NCBI GenBank assembly: GCA_014155875.1 | Contig: JACEFZ010004203.1 | Location: forward strand, 262,501 to 326,500 | Source: Cepaea nemoralis | Taxonomy: Eukaryota; Mollusca; Gastropoda; Stylommatophora; Helicidae | Reading direction: 5' to 3' | DNA length: 64,000 nt | Shown: piece by piece, positions 43,480-52,619 of the stretch | How positions within the stretch are numbered: position 1 is the first letter of the stretch | How the letters are laid out: every line of letters begins with the position of its first letter | Notes under the pieces: model-generated | The model's database searches: none | What the model was told of the DNA's origin: nothing | The model's input: only the letters and a program-made list of their open reading frames with translations | Translations under genes and position numbers: made by a program

Positions 43480-43600
43480 CGAATTTATTGCCCATAATAT
43501 ACTCTGGTACCCATTTTAGAGTGGGTTGACCACGTGAACTTGTAAAACATCTGCGCCTTGGGGGATATTCGAGCACGAGATGACCGGGCCGGCAGACAAA
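43480..43600 (-). mobile_element. SINE S5 fragment
   Basis: CTGGTACCCATTTTAGAGTG and GGTTGACCACGTGAAC match the S5 module at 30330 and 62700. Confidence 0.5.
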
Positions 43601-44027
43601 CGTAATACAGAGAATATTCTAGTTTTTGCGCTCGTTTTTCCAGATCGTAATGTAAGGTTTTCATTTAGGTAATTTTGTTTTTGCAGAGATAATGGGAAAA
43701 TTACACATTCGTTTCCATTTTACTTTGCCACTCAGCGCGTGAAGCGAGTAAGCAAAGTGCTCTCATTCACACCCCAGAGGCGTATTGGGAGAATGGTGCT
43801 AGAACCATATTTTGATAGACCAATCGACGCACGGTGGGTGACGTCAGCACGTGAAGACAGTTCTCAAACTATCTGTAGTATTGTGCTCCTCATATACTTC
43901 GCTATTTGTTGTCAGAGTTTTGAACTTCGTCTACATTTTGCAAGGATAGACGGTAATTTGACACTCCTTATATCGAAGAGATATTTCTTTCTGCAAAACC
44001 GCAGTTGGTTGGCATGTTGGCTTGTAT
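43601..44027. other. Unassigned intronic stretch
   Basis: A 96-codon plus frame (43739-44029) has no known motif. Confidence 0.4.
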
Positions 44028-44182
44028 AGGATGTATTTTTAATGACTGTGCAGTGCTTGAAAATATTGCCGATCCAAGTTTTGTATTCACCCTCTGTAAA
44101 GTTCATGCAATATAATAGGTAAATAGAAAACTTGGACCGGCAATATTTTCCAATACTGCACGGTCATTAAAAATACACCCTT
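44028..44182. mobile_element. Palindromic mariner-like MITE, copy 2
   Basis: Starts TAGGATGTATTTTTAATGAC and ends GTCATTAAAAATACACCC; inner arms TATTGCCGATCCAAG and CTTGGACCGGCAATA. TA flanks both ends, as expected for a TA target. Confidence 0.9.
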
Positions 44183-44364
44183 TATGTAATACTCTGGAAA
44201 TCTGTAACTCTTTAAGTTCATTGCTTTGGCGCTAGCGTCGTCATAGTCGTGAAAAGACCTTACACCTATCGGAGTACTCTTCTCCTCCAACAGATCTCAC
44301 AAGGGGGATCTCAACACAGTTCATCAACTCCGTAGCGCTGGTGAGGATTCATTTGTCTGTATTC

Positions 44365-45095
44365 ATCCATTCATCATGTGCCACGCCTATAAGCGTGGGC
44401 GGTCATGTTTCGCCATCTCACTTGATCACCAGAGTCGTGGATCAGCTCAGTGTTCTTGTCTCGAACTTACCACAAGGCCAAGACATCCAGGTATTTACTT
44501 CTCTGTCTTCCCCTTATTCTCTTCCCCCCAGTCTTGCCAGTTGTCACCAAGTTCTCAAATTTATAACTCCTTATAACGTGACCAAAATATTGTGACTGTT
44601 TATGTCTCATTTCTCTAATCAGTTTACGATTTTCATTTGTTTTTTATTTTAGCACTTGGTCATTGCTTTTCTGACTGTTCTTGGTATTCTTTACATTTTC
44701 ATCAGAAAGCACATTTCCACAGCTATTAGATGTCTTTCAGCTTGTCTCCTCATTGTCCACTCTTCACATCCATACAAAAGTACAGGTTTTATGTAGCACT
44801 TCAATACTCTTTATTCTCGTTGCAAATGACATCTTTTTATTGGTCAGTATGTTTTCCATCTTGCAAAAGGCTACTTTCGTCACTGCGATTCTTGGTCTAA
44901 TCTCTTGAACGTACCTCCAAATAAGATGTTATGACTATCCCGAAATAATTGTACCAATGCACTTATTTAAGAATATTCACATTTACTTGTATATTACATT
45001 GTAGTATTTCCTTCTTCCCAGTGACGACCATAATGTGTATCTTCTTACAATTTAATTCTAACCCCAGTTGTTCATGTGCGCAACAACCGCATCTA
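44365..45095 (-). mobile_element. LINE-A fragment
   Basis: Antisense LINE-A 3' end with CATCATGTGCCACGCC, GGCGGTCATGTTTCGCC, CAGAGTCGTGGATCAGCTC, then the RT-side blocks to CAATTTAATTCTAACC. Frames broken. The 3' tail is a short CATTCATC run. Confidence 0.85.
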
Positions 45096-45119
45096 CTATA
45101 TGTATATGTCTGTATGCCA

Positions 45120-45535
45120 GACCAGAACTGCCATAACTGTTTTCATTGGTAGCTTTTGTAATCGTGACATTTAGCATGTTCTCTTTTCTGTCTAACTTCC
45201 GGGTGATTTTGAAGGACCGTTTCGTTCGTGTTTTTTTTTGTCCGTCCATGGCATACTTTGGATTCAGAAACCACATTTCTGCTGCCATTAGATGCGTCAC
45301 AACATTTCTGCTTAGTGTACATGTTTCACAAGCATGTACAAGTATCGGTTCTATATAGCACTTGAAAATTCTTTTTCTCATTGCATTTGACAGCATTTGA
45401 TTGAAGAGTATATTTTTCATCTTGCAAAAAGCTACTTTTGCCATAGCGATTCCTGTTCTAATCTCTGGACGGTATCTTTCATCAAATGTTATAACTGTTC
45501 CAGAACAGCCATACTGATTGAACTGTTAGAATTCC
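45120..45535 (-). mobile_element. Second LINE-A fragment in tandem
   Basis: Minus strand reads MAKVAFCKMKNILFNQML, RIFKCYIEPILVHACETC, THLMAAEMWFLNPKYAMD, QKKTRTKRSF. It covers the RT-to-C-terminal region that the neighbour at 44365-45095 also contains, so it is a separate insertion. It ends about 90 bp from an mGluR donor. Confidence 0.82.
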
Positions 45536-45543
45536 CTCATTCA

Positions 45544-45813
<270 letters not shown>

Positions 45814-45954
45814 CTAAGAACACAGAAGCAATCAGCCAGTTTTATTGTGAAATATACAATTTTAAAATTACCGTGTAATTTAGTCGTTGGCGACTGATGT
45901 GTGGTGCCAATTTAGTAATTCCACAACAGATCGACAGCTAGTCGATACATATTT

Positions 45955-46222
45955 AAATATTGCGCACAACCCACTACTGGCAACGCTGATCGTATTCTGG
46001 TATGAGCATAAGGCCTATCAACGTCAATATGGTCAGTATGGCGTGATTCCGGATCCGGTCAGGGATATGCACTACTGACGAGCTCAAACGAGAGCGAAAC
46101 TCGAGTATAGTGCTTCCATATTGACGTGGATAGGCCTTAGGTTCATACCAGAATACGATCAGCGTTGCCAGTAGTGGATTGTGCTCAATATTTAAATTTC
46201 AAATCTCGAAACAACCAAATAA
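45955..46222. mobile_element. SINE S6 fold-back copy
   Basis: Right half matches 18190-18359. The left arm (45950-46032, with GCAACGCTGATCGTATTCTG) is the reverse complement of the right arm (46116-46200, with CAGAATACGATCAGCGTTGC), giving a hairpin of about 85 bp arms and 83 bp loop. TCGATACATATTT at 45942-45954 and 46223-46235 is a 13-bp direct repeat, probably the target duplication. Confidence 0.85.
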
Positions 46223-46314
46223 TCGATACATATTTGTTTATTTATCAGAATTTACTTAGAGCTTATGTTATGAAACTTGTGGTGTACTGATGGCGAGACA
46301 GGGCGTTCAGGCTC

Positions 46315-46450
46315 TATACCGCAGTAAGTTAGCCTTCAACGTCGACTTCTAGTCCAGAAAGCAATAGCAAATAACTGAAAGTACAATTGCTTAGAAATCA
46401 ACCCAGTGTTGATCCCAATGTCCTGCAAAGGACATGCAGCACTTCAAACT
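46315..46450 (+). mobile_element. SINE S1 diverged partial copy
   Basis: CCAGAAAGCAATAGCAAATA, TTGATCCCAATGTCCTGC, AAGGACATGCAGC match the S1 3' half. Confidence 0.6.
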
Positions 46451-46659
46451 CTGCTGAAAATAAACAGAACTTAATACAGCACATCAACATGTCAGTTGTG
46501 CACATTGTGTGTTCTGCGTTATGTCTCCATGGGGAATGTAAACACAGACAAATAGCGGCATTGACAGAAGGTGAGTAGGTAGATTAAAAGTAAGGAATTT
46601 TAAGGGTTAGAACGGAACAATACATTTTGACATGTTAATTTTAGTTTAATTAAGGTAAC

Positions 46660-46860
46660 GGATTCTTTTACTCTGTTAGTTGGCTTTTGAACTCGATCGC
46701 AGTCCACACACACACGCTACAACAAATAGTTGCTGCTATTAGGGAGTGCACTGATATTTTTTTTTCTTGAGCAGATTGGCTCTCCATAACACCAGCGTCC
46801 CCAGCCATCTGGCGAACCAACTCCGACTTCTGAGGTTCTTATATCTAACTTCCCCATGTC
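46660..46860 (-). mobile_element. SINE S3 partial copy
   Basis: TTTGAACTCGATCGCAGTCC, CGAACCAACTCCGACTTC and TGAGGTTCTTATATC match the S3 3' half; diverged and truncated. Confidence 0.65.
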
Positions 46861-46894
46861 ACGGACCAGAGGTCAATAGTTATGTCCGAATGAC

Positions 46895-47285
46895 GGGCGT
46901 GCGGGACAAACACTATCGCGGTGGCCATAGCAAGCTTAAGCCCGACAGCCCTTCGGCCACGACGACTCTCAGGTTATGGACACTTGTCCTGGCCAAGGGG
47001 TTAACGACATTGTTCGTAATCCCGTATATCCACGTGAGGAAAACAGCAGCTGCGAGAATCGGCAGCTGTTCGCGCCGCGCTGGTAACTTACGTGGGTATA
47101 TGAGCCGATCGTTCAGAAAGCAATGGCAAACTATTGAACGTAAAACTTGCCTAGTACATCAACAGCAGCTGAAAAATGCTGGTGTTTACTGCAACGTTCC
47201 TGTAAGGGATAAGCAACTTAAAAAAAAAAATATTGTGTAGTAAACAACGGAACCTGGACCGAGAGGCAGGGTTAGAAACTAGACT
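46895..47285 (+). repeat. Dispersed repeat R2, copy 2, split by S1
   Basis: 46895-46992 and 47236-47285 rebuild R2 as at 43003-43175 (GTGCGGGACAAACACTATCG ... AGGTTATGGAC, TGTGTAGTAAACAACGG), with S1 inserted. Confidence 0.75.
46990..47235 (+). mobile_element. SINE S1, full copy
   Basis: Head TGGCCAAGGGGTTAACGAC, core GAGCCGATCGTTCAGAAAGC, ACATCAACAGCAGCTG, TGTAAGGGATAAGCAAC and an A tail. Inserted in R2. Confidence 0.88.
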
Positions 47286-47289
47286 TTAA

Positions 47290-47730
47290 AATTAGACATT
47301 GAGACGTCTGACGTTTGTAAAACAGACATACTGATATGTTTACTTCAACTTGGCAGCGTTGCGGGACAGGATGTGTTCTGAGACGGATGTGCTTTGTTTG
47401 TTTCTGTATCTTTAGATATCGACTTTAAAGCCAGTGCGTTATTTATAACAAGTATAGTTATAAATCTCCGAAGACAATACTATTATTTTCAAGTTAAAGT
47501 ATTTTGATTCCCGGCACCGCCTGACTGTTTATAAGGAATATTGTTGTCGTAAATAGATACACATGCAATAAATAACACACATGTTGTCATAAGTGAAGAC
47601 AGAGTTGCGGAAAAGAGTGGATATAAAAACAAACGGGTGTGTGCGCCAATGTGACTTCTTTTCAGATCTAAATGATAGGGTGGAAAGAGAAGAGTGGTTG
47701 TTATGGCAGCAAAGGAAGCCCGCCTTAAAC
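47290..47730. other. Unassigned intronic stretch
   Basis: No element recognised. Confidence 0.4.
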
Positions 47731-47733
47731 ACA

Positions 47734-47826
<93 letters not shown>
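47731..47826. repeat. (AC)n then (AG)n
   Basis: Compound dinucleotide microsatellite of about 95 bp. Confidence 0.98.
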
Positions 47827-47829
<3 letters not shown>

Positions 47830-47994
47830 ATACACGACATGGGGGTGGAGTGGACACCGTTGTATATGTTGATATATTCACCCGTGCATCTGACATCGTT
47901 ATGCAGTTGGCTTATTTGCACCTGCACGCAGGATACACGTGCGTACATCATGGGAAGGGTTTACGCTAGTCAAGAGTGCATTGTCACTCATGCT

Positions 47995-48440
47995 TATTTA
48001 GGTGTAGGCGGAGATGTTAACAGCAACACTCGCTCATATAGGTGTATGCGGAGATGTTAACTGCAACACTCGCTCATATAGGTGTAGCAGAGATGTTAAC
48101 AGCAACACTCGCTCATATAGGAGTAGGCGGAGATGTTAACTGCAACACTCACTCATATAGGTGTAGGCGGAGATGTTAACTGCAAAACTCGCTCATATAG
48201 GTGTAGGCAGCAATGTTAACAACAACACTCGCTCATATAGGTGTAGGCGGAGATGTTAACAGCAACACTCGCTCATATAGGTGTAGGCGGAGATGTTAAC
48301 TGCAACACTCGCTCATATAGGTGTAGGCGGAGATGTTAACTGCAACACTCGCTCATATAGGTGTAGGCGGAGATGTTATCTACAACACTCGCTCATATAG
48401 GTGTAGGCGAGCATGTTAACAACAACACTCGCTCATATAG
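47995..48440. repeat. 40-bp minisatellite
   Basis: About 11 units of AGGTGTAGGCGGAGATGTTA plus ACTGCAACACTCGCTCATAT. Alternation of AGCAAC and TGCAAC variants. Confidence 0.95.
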
Positions 48441-48544
48441 TTGTCCATGCACCGGACCACAGAGCCATCTGTAAACACCACTGCATCGCCCTCTTCATTG
48501 TTTTCGTGTATTAGTGCTTAAACCCGTGTGTCTGTTATTTTGTT

Positions 48545-48546
48545 AA

Positions 48547-48591
<45 letters not shown>

Positions 48592-48690
48592 CGACAGATC
48601 AACCTCATTGCACATCGAACCATTCAGTCCATAATTATTCGGATCCCCTCCTCAGTAAATCCCGCAGCGCGTAGCGGCTCACGACACCAG
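48545..48690 (-). mobile_element. SINE S2 relative with (AGTT)n tail
   Basis: (AGTT)n at 48545-48590 followed by TCGACAGATCAACCTCATTG, a diverged S2/S4-type 3' end; the tail unit resembles those at 15779 and 19862. Confidence 0.55.
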
Positions 48691-48694
48691 TTCT

Positions 48695-48958
48695 GTGTTG
48701 GTTTATCACTCTTCTTTGGCTTCCTGCGTAGTGTTCTTGTTTGGCCACGCCTCTTTTAATTTGCTGTTCTCGCAGCCTGGCCATGGTTGTAGATTCAGTC
48801 ATCGCTTGGATCTTGTAAATGACTTACCTATCGTAGAGCATTCAGAATGTCTGCCTGTCCTAGGCTCGTACGCCTGCCACAGTAGCCTTACCTGCAAGCC
48901 TGTCAGCCTGCTCATTCCCTTGTACACCCGCATGCCCTGGCACAGATACTTCCGGTCA
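48695..48958 (-). mobile_element. RNase H-bearing LINE fragment
   Basis: The minus strand reads VSVPGHAGVQGNEQADRLAG and KATVAGVRA before a stop, the end of an RNase H domain (PGHxGxxGNExAD). It is closer to the usual motif than LINE-H at 2866 (GHAEMWGNEETD). The downstream part is frameless. Confidence 0.75.
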
Positions 48959-49388
48959 AGATGGCGGCGGACGGTCGTGTTTTGTAACCGTTCTCTTTTT
49001 CGCGTAGGAGATGGATATTTTCATCTTTTGCGTGTAATTTTTGTGACAGGATGTAAAACCAGGAGTTTCTTTCTCAAGATCTTCGGCGATGCTACGGAGT
49101 TGGTGAATTGACCGAAGCAATCCTTCAGTGAATACTTCCGTATGTCTACTGCCGCGGAATCTTGCTCTCGTCGTTTGTGTCAAGAGTGATATGGACAGAG
49201 ATAGTAGTACGGGAATCTGCTGGCATTGGTGGTCTACTCCCTTCACAAGGTTGAATTCTGAGTGAAAGTGATGTATACGCAGGTATGACACACTCCCTGG
49301 GCTAAGAAACGAAGGAAAACAAATGAGGAAGAGGTCAAGAAGAAGAAAAAAGAGAAAGGTATAGATGAACAAGATAAAGACGGAGAGG
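48959..49388. other. Unassigned stretch
   Basis: CGATGCTACGGAGTTGGTG at 49086 is a short echo of the S2/S4 module. Otherwise nothing recognised. Confidence 0.4.
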
Positions 49389-49561
49389 AAGAGGGTAGGA
49401 GGAGGAAGAGCAGCAGCAGCAGCAGCAGCAGTAGCAGAAGAAGAAGTAGAAGAAAGCAGAAGAAGAAGAAGAAGAAGAAGAAGAAGAAGAAGAAGAAGAA
49501 GAAGAAGAAGAAGAAGAAGAAGAAGAAGAAGAAGAAGAAGAAGAAGAAGAAGAGAAGAAGT
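49389..49561. repeat. (GAA)n with AGC run
   Basis: AGC triplets (49407-49430) then GAA triplets to 49561. Confidence 0.97.
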
Positions 49562-49812
49562 CGCTTAAAATGTCGCTTAAAAGTCGACAGGGTCGACTTC
49601 ATTGCACCGGGTTTTATCCCATATGGCTCCGTGGTTTTTCGCAGTGAACTGCCGAAAGCGTCGCACAAAACACGCATTCCGTAGCTCCCGCAACGACCCT
49701 CAGGAGTCTCCAAAAAGTGCACTCGTGAACGGAAGGACGCGGCCCGGAATCGAACCCACAACCTTCGGGGCCGGAGTCAGACGGCTTGACCACTTTGACA
49801 CGGACACTCCCA
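49562..49812 (-). mobile_element. SINE S2, full copy inside a GAA array
   Basis: Minus strand: head GTCAAAGTGGTCAAGCCGTC (A box), GTGGGTTCGATTCCGGGCC (B box), module GGAGCTACGGAATGCGTG, 3' end ATAAAACCCGGTGCAATG. GAA repeats lie on both sides (49440-49561 and 49818-49924), so the element went into the array. Confidence 0.9.
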
Positions 49813-49924
49813 GAAGATGAAGAAGAAGAAGAAGAAGAAGAAGAAGAAGAAGAAGAAGAAGAAGAAGAAGAAGAAGAAGAAGAAGAAGAAGAAGAAGAAG
49901 AAGAAGAAGAAGAAGAAGAAGATA
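49813..49924. repeat. (GAA)n array
   Basis: GAA triplets of about 110 bp, continuing the array split by S2. Confidence 0.97.
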
Positions 49925-50325
49925 AAACAAAATGATAACAGTATTACTATCGCATACCTAAAATAAAGAACAATCATTACATTTTGTTGGCGAATACAAT
50001 TCTAAATCAGTTTTTGCTGCGTAATGTTTTCCTAACTGAAAATCCTGATAACGGTTTTGGCTCTCGGGGCTGATACGTCGCGGACAAAAAATTGATTCCT
50101 GAAAAATATTGTCTTCATTATTTCGGAAAAAATGTTCGCACATGTAAGGATAAATCTATAATATTATTATGCCAGCATAAAACGCTGCACTTTGAACGTA
50201 TATATCTCTGCAGTTAGCAAAATATATGATTAAAGAGCCTGTAGCAAATAACGTCTTGGAAAATGAAATTTTTTGACGACATAAAAAGCAATCATTGCTT
50301 GGAAAGAACCGTTATTTATATTTGT
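49925..50325. other. Unassigned intronic stretch
   Basis: AT-rich, no element recognised. Confidence 0.4.
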
Positions 50326-50606
50326 TTTGCGTTCGCTCTCTTTGAACTCAAGCGTAGTCCATAGACGCTACTTCTAGTAGCTTGAATGTTGCGTGTGGAT
50401 TAGCTTTCCCTATTACCAGTGTCCCTCGCCATCAGGAGAACCCACTTCGACTTCAGAGATACTTGTAATTTACGTCTCCAAGTCAAGGACGAGAAGTCAA
50501 CGTTTTAGTCCAACTGACCGGTGTAGGGGTTAAACCCCCTATCTCAGCATCAGCGCGCCGGACGTTTTAGAAGGAGCGCTCTTATCCATTCGGTCATGAT
50601 GACCTC
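50326..50606 (-). mobile_element. SINE S3, near-full copy
   Basis: Same order as 32197-32483: CTCTTTGAACTCAAGCGTAG, TCGCCATCAGGAGAACCCAC, ATTTACGTCTCCAAGTC, GTGTAGGGGTTAAACCCCC (B-box region), ATCCATTCGGTCATGATGAC (A-box region). Confidence 0.9.
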
Positions 50607-50624
50607 CTGAACAGTAATATAGAG

Positions 50625-50762
50625 TGTATTTTTATGACTGTGCATTGTTGGGTCCAAGTTTTGTATTCACCCTCTGTAAAGTTCATACAATATAATAGGT
50701 AAATACAAAACTTGGACCGGCAATATTTTCAAACACTGCACAGACATTAAAAATACACCCTG
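50625..50762. mobile_element. Palindromic mariner-like MITE, copy 3
   Basis: Starts TAGAGTGTATTTTTATGAC and ends ATTAAAAATACACCCTG, with TA at both flanks. Part of the left arm is missing (GTTGGGTCCAAG instead of GAAAATATTGCCGGTCCAAG). Confidence 0.88.
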
Positions 50763-50764
50763 TA

Positions 50765-50918
50765 TTTGGAATGATTCTTGGAAGAATAGGGATGGCTCGA
50801 CAAGTACGAAGATGGACACGTGACATTGCAGACATCTCCGGCATAAATATGCATGAGGCAGGGGAACTAACAAAGGATCGAGTATCTCTTCGGTGGGCCG
50901 AGATTAGATGTCATTTGT
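50765..50918 (+). mobile_element. LINE-F 3' fragment
   Basis: Reads GMILGRIGMARQVRRWTRD, IADISGINMHEAGELTKDR and VSLRWAEIRCHL, the usual ORF2 end with a W..DI and DR..WR pattern. Only one copy in the window. Confidence 0.7.
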
Positions 50919-50934
50919 TGGAGAACAAGGGTGT

Positions 50935-51357
50935 TGAGGTGCTACATAGAACCTGTACTTTTGTGTGGATGTGAAGCGTGGACAATGAGCAGTCAAGCTG
51001 AAAAACATCTGATGGCTGAGGAAATGTGGTTTCTGAGCAATATGCAAAGAATACCATGGACAGACAGAAAAACCAATGAATAAGTTCTACAAGAAACAAA
51101 TGAAAATCGTAATCTGATTAGAGAAATTATATGTAGACAGTCAAAATTGTTTGGTCACGTTATGAGAAGAAATAAATTGGAGAACTTGGTGACAATTGAC
51201 AAGATCGAGGGGAAGAGAACAAGGGGAGGGTAGAGAAGTAAATACTAGATGTCTTGATCACGTGGCATAGTCAAGACAAGAACAATGAACTGGTTCACGT
51301 CTCTGGTGATCGAGTGAGATGGCGAAACATGACCACCCACGCTTATCGGCATGGCAC
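50935..51357 (+). mobile_element. LINE-A 3' fragment
   Basis: CTACATAGAACCTGTACTTT, AATGAGCAGTCAAGCTG, AGGAAATGTGGTTTCTGAG, then TTTGGTCACGTTATGAGAAG and ATCGGCATGGCACATG. Frameshifts and a TAA (ATGAATAAG) inside. The tail is (ATG)n. Confidence 0.88.
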
Positions 51358-51449
<92 letters not shown>

Positions 51450-51450
51450 A
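51358..51450. repeat. (ATG)n LINE-A tail
   Basis: Pure ATG run of about 93 bp starting within the last LINE-A bases (CACATG). Confidence 0.97.
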
Positions 51451-51907
51451 GACTTCCACAGATGACCTGTTACATTATGATAGTTCTTGATTCTAAAGCT
51501 GGTATCATTCCCTTATCTGAGTTGTTTCATAGCCAGTTGTGGAAAATACCGTGTATTATGTTACTGCACGAAAGTGCCTGCTTTCCTCTGTGTGCATGAT
51601 GAAGAAATAGGCCAGTAAACTAGTAAAGTAAACAACTCATTTACAAACATTAACGTCTGTTGAGTCTATGAAGCTCGCCCCATATTTTTATTTTAGACCA
51701 ATATGCACTCAAAAGATGGACACTTCTCTGAAGCGCTGCTAAATTGTGTGTTCTTTCTTGCACCCTAATAGGGTAGAATTCTACCGTAATCTAGGGTCTG
51801 TTAACTGTCAAAATAAGGACGATTGCTTGTGGTGTACATTTGCCTTTAAGCGTCCGTTCGCAGTGTTCTTTAATTCGCGCGTATATCTTCATATTAAATA
51901 CGCTGCT

Positions 51908-51908
<1 letters not shown>
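51451..51908. other. Unassigned intronic stretch
   Basis: No element recognised. Confidence 0.4.

Positions 51909-51985
<77 letters not shown>
51909..51985. repeat. (TA)n microsatellite
   Basis: About 38 TA units next to a LINE-A 3' end. Confidence 0.98.
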
Positions 51986-51987
<2 letters not shown>

Positions 51988-52125
51988 ATCAATCATGTGC
52001 CATGCCGGAAAGCGTGGGCGGTCATGATTCGCCATTTCACTCGATCACCAGAGTCGTGGATCAGCTCAGTGTTCCTGTCTCGTCCTGCCATGTGGCCAAG
52101 CCATCCAGGTATTTTCCTCTCGGTC
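51986..52125 (-). mobile_element. LINE-A 3' end with (GATT)n tail
   Basis: CAATCAATCATGTGCCATGC, GAAAGCGTGGGCGGTCATG, AGAGTCGTGGATCAGCTC and CCAAGCCATCCAGGTATT. It stops at CGGTCTTCC, where the Helitron starts. Confidence 0.88.
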
Positions 52126-52619
52126 TTCCTTATATATAAACGGCGATCTCCGTCTGTCTATCTGTCTGTATGTATGTATGTATGTCCTTTATGCGCTCGC
52201 GAACGGCCCATCCGATTGAGATGAAATTTTCTACACGCCTTCCTTTCATTCCAGCGCTGCCAACTGTCGTATTTTTTTTTCTTCTTCCTCCTCCTCCCTC
52301 CTCCCATTCCCAAAATACGTACGTAAATATATGATGATGATGAAAGAATCCCCGAACCAAAACGCTAGGGAAAGGGAAGAAAATGACGTGACTACACAGA
52401 ATCGTCACACGGCAATCATCATCATCATCAAGTGCCGTGCCGGCTGGCGTAGGCGTTCAACTCTGCTGCTGATATATATGCCTCCATGCCACGGCAATAT
52501 CAATAACAATTCATCTTTTTATGTGTAAGGAAGTTATCTACAGTCGTGTAGAAGGGAAGAACAATCAATGGAAGGACCGAAATCACAGAACCTAGACGAG
52601 TATGAATTCGGAATGGCGA

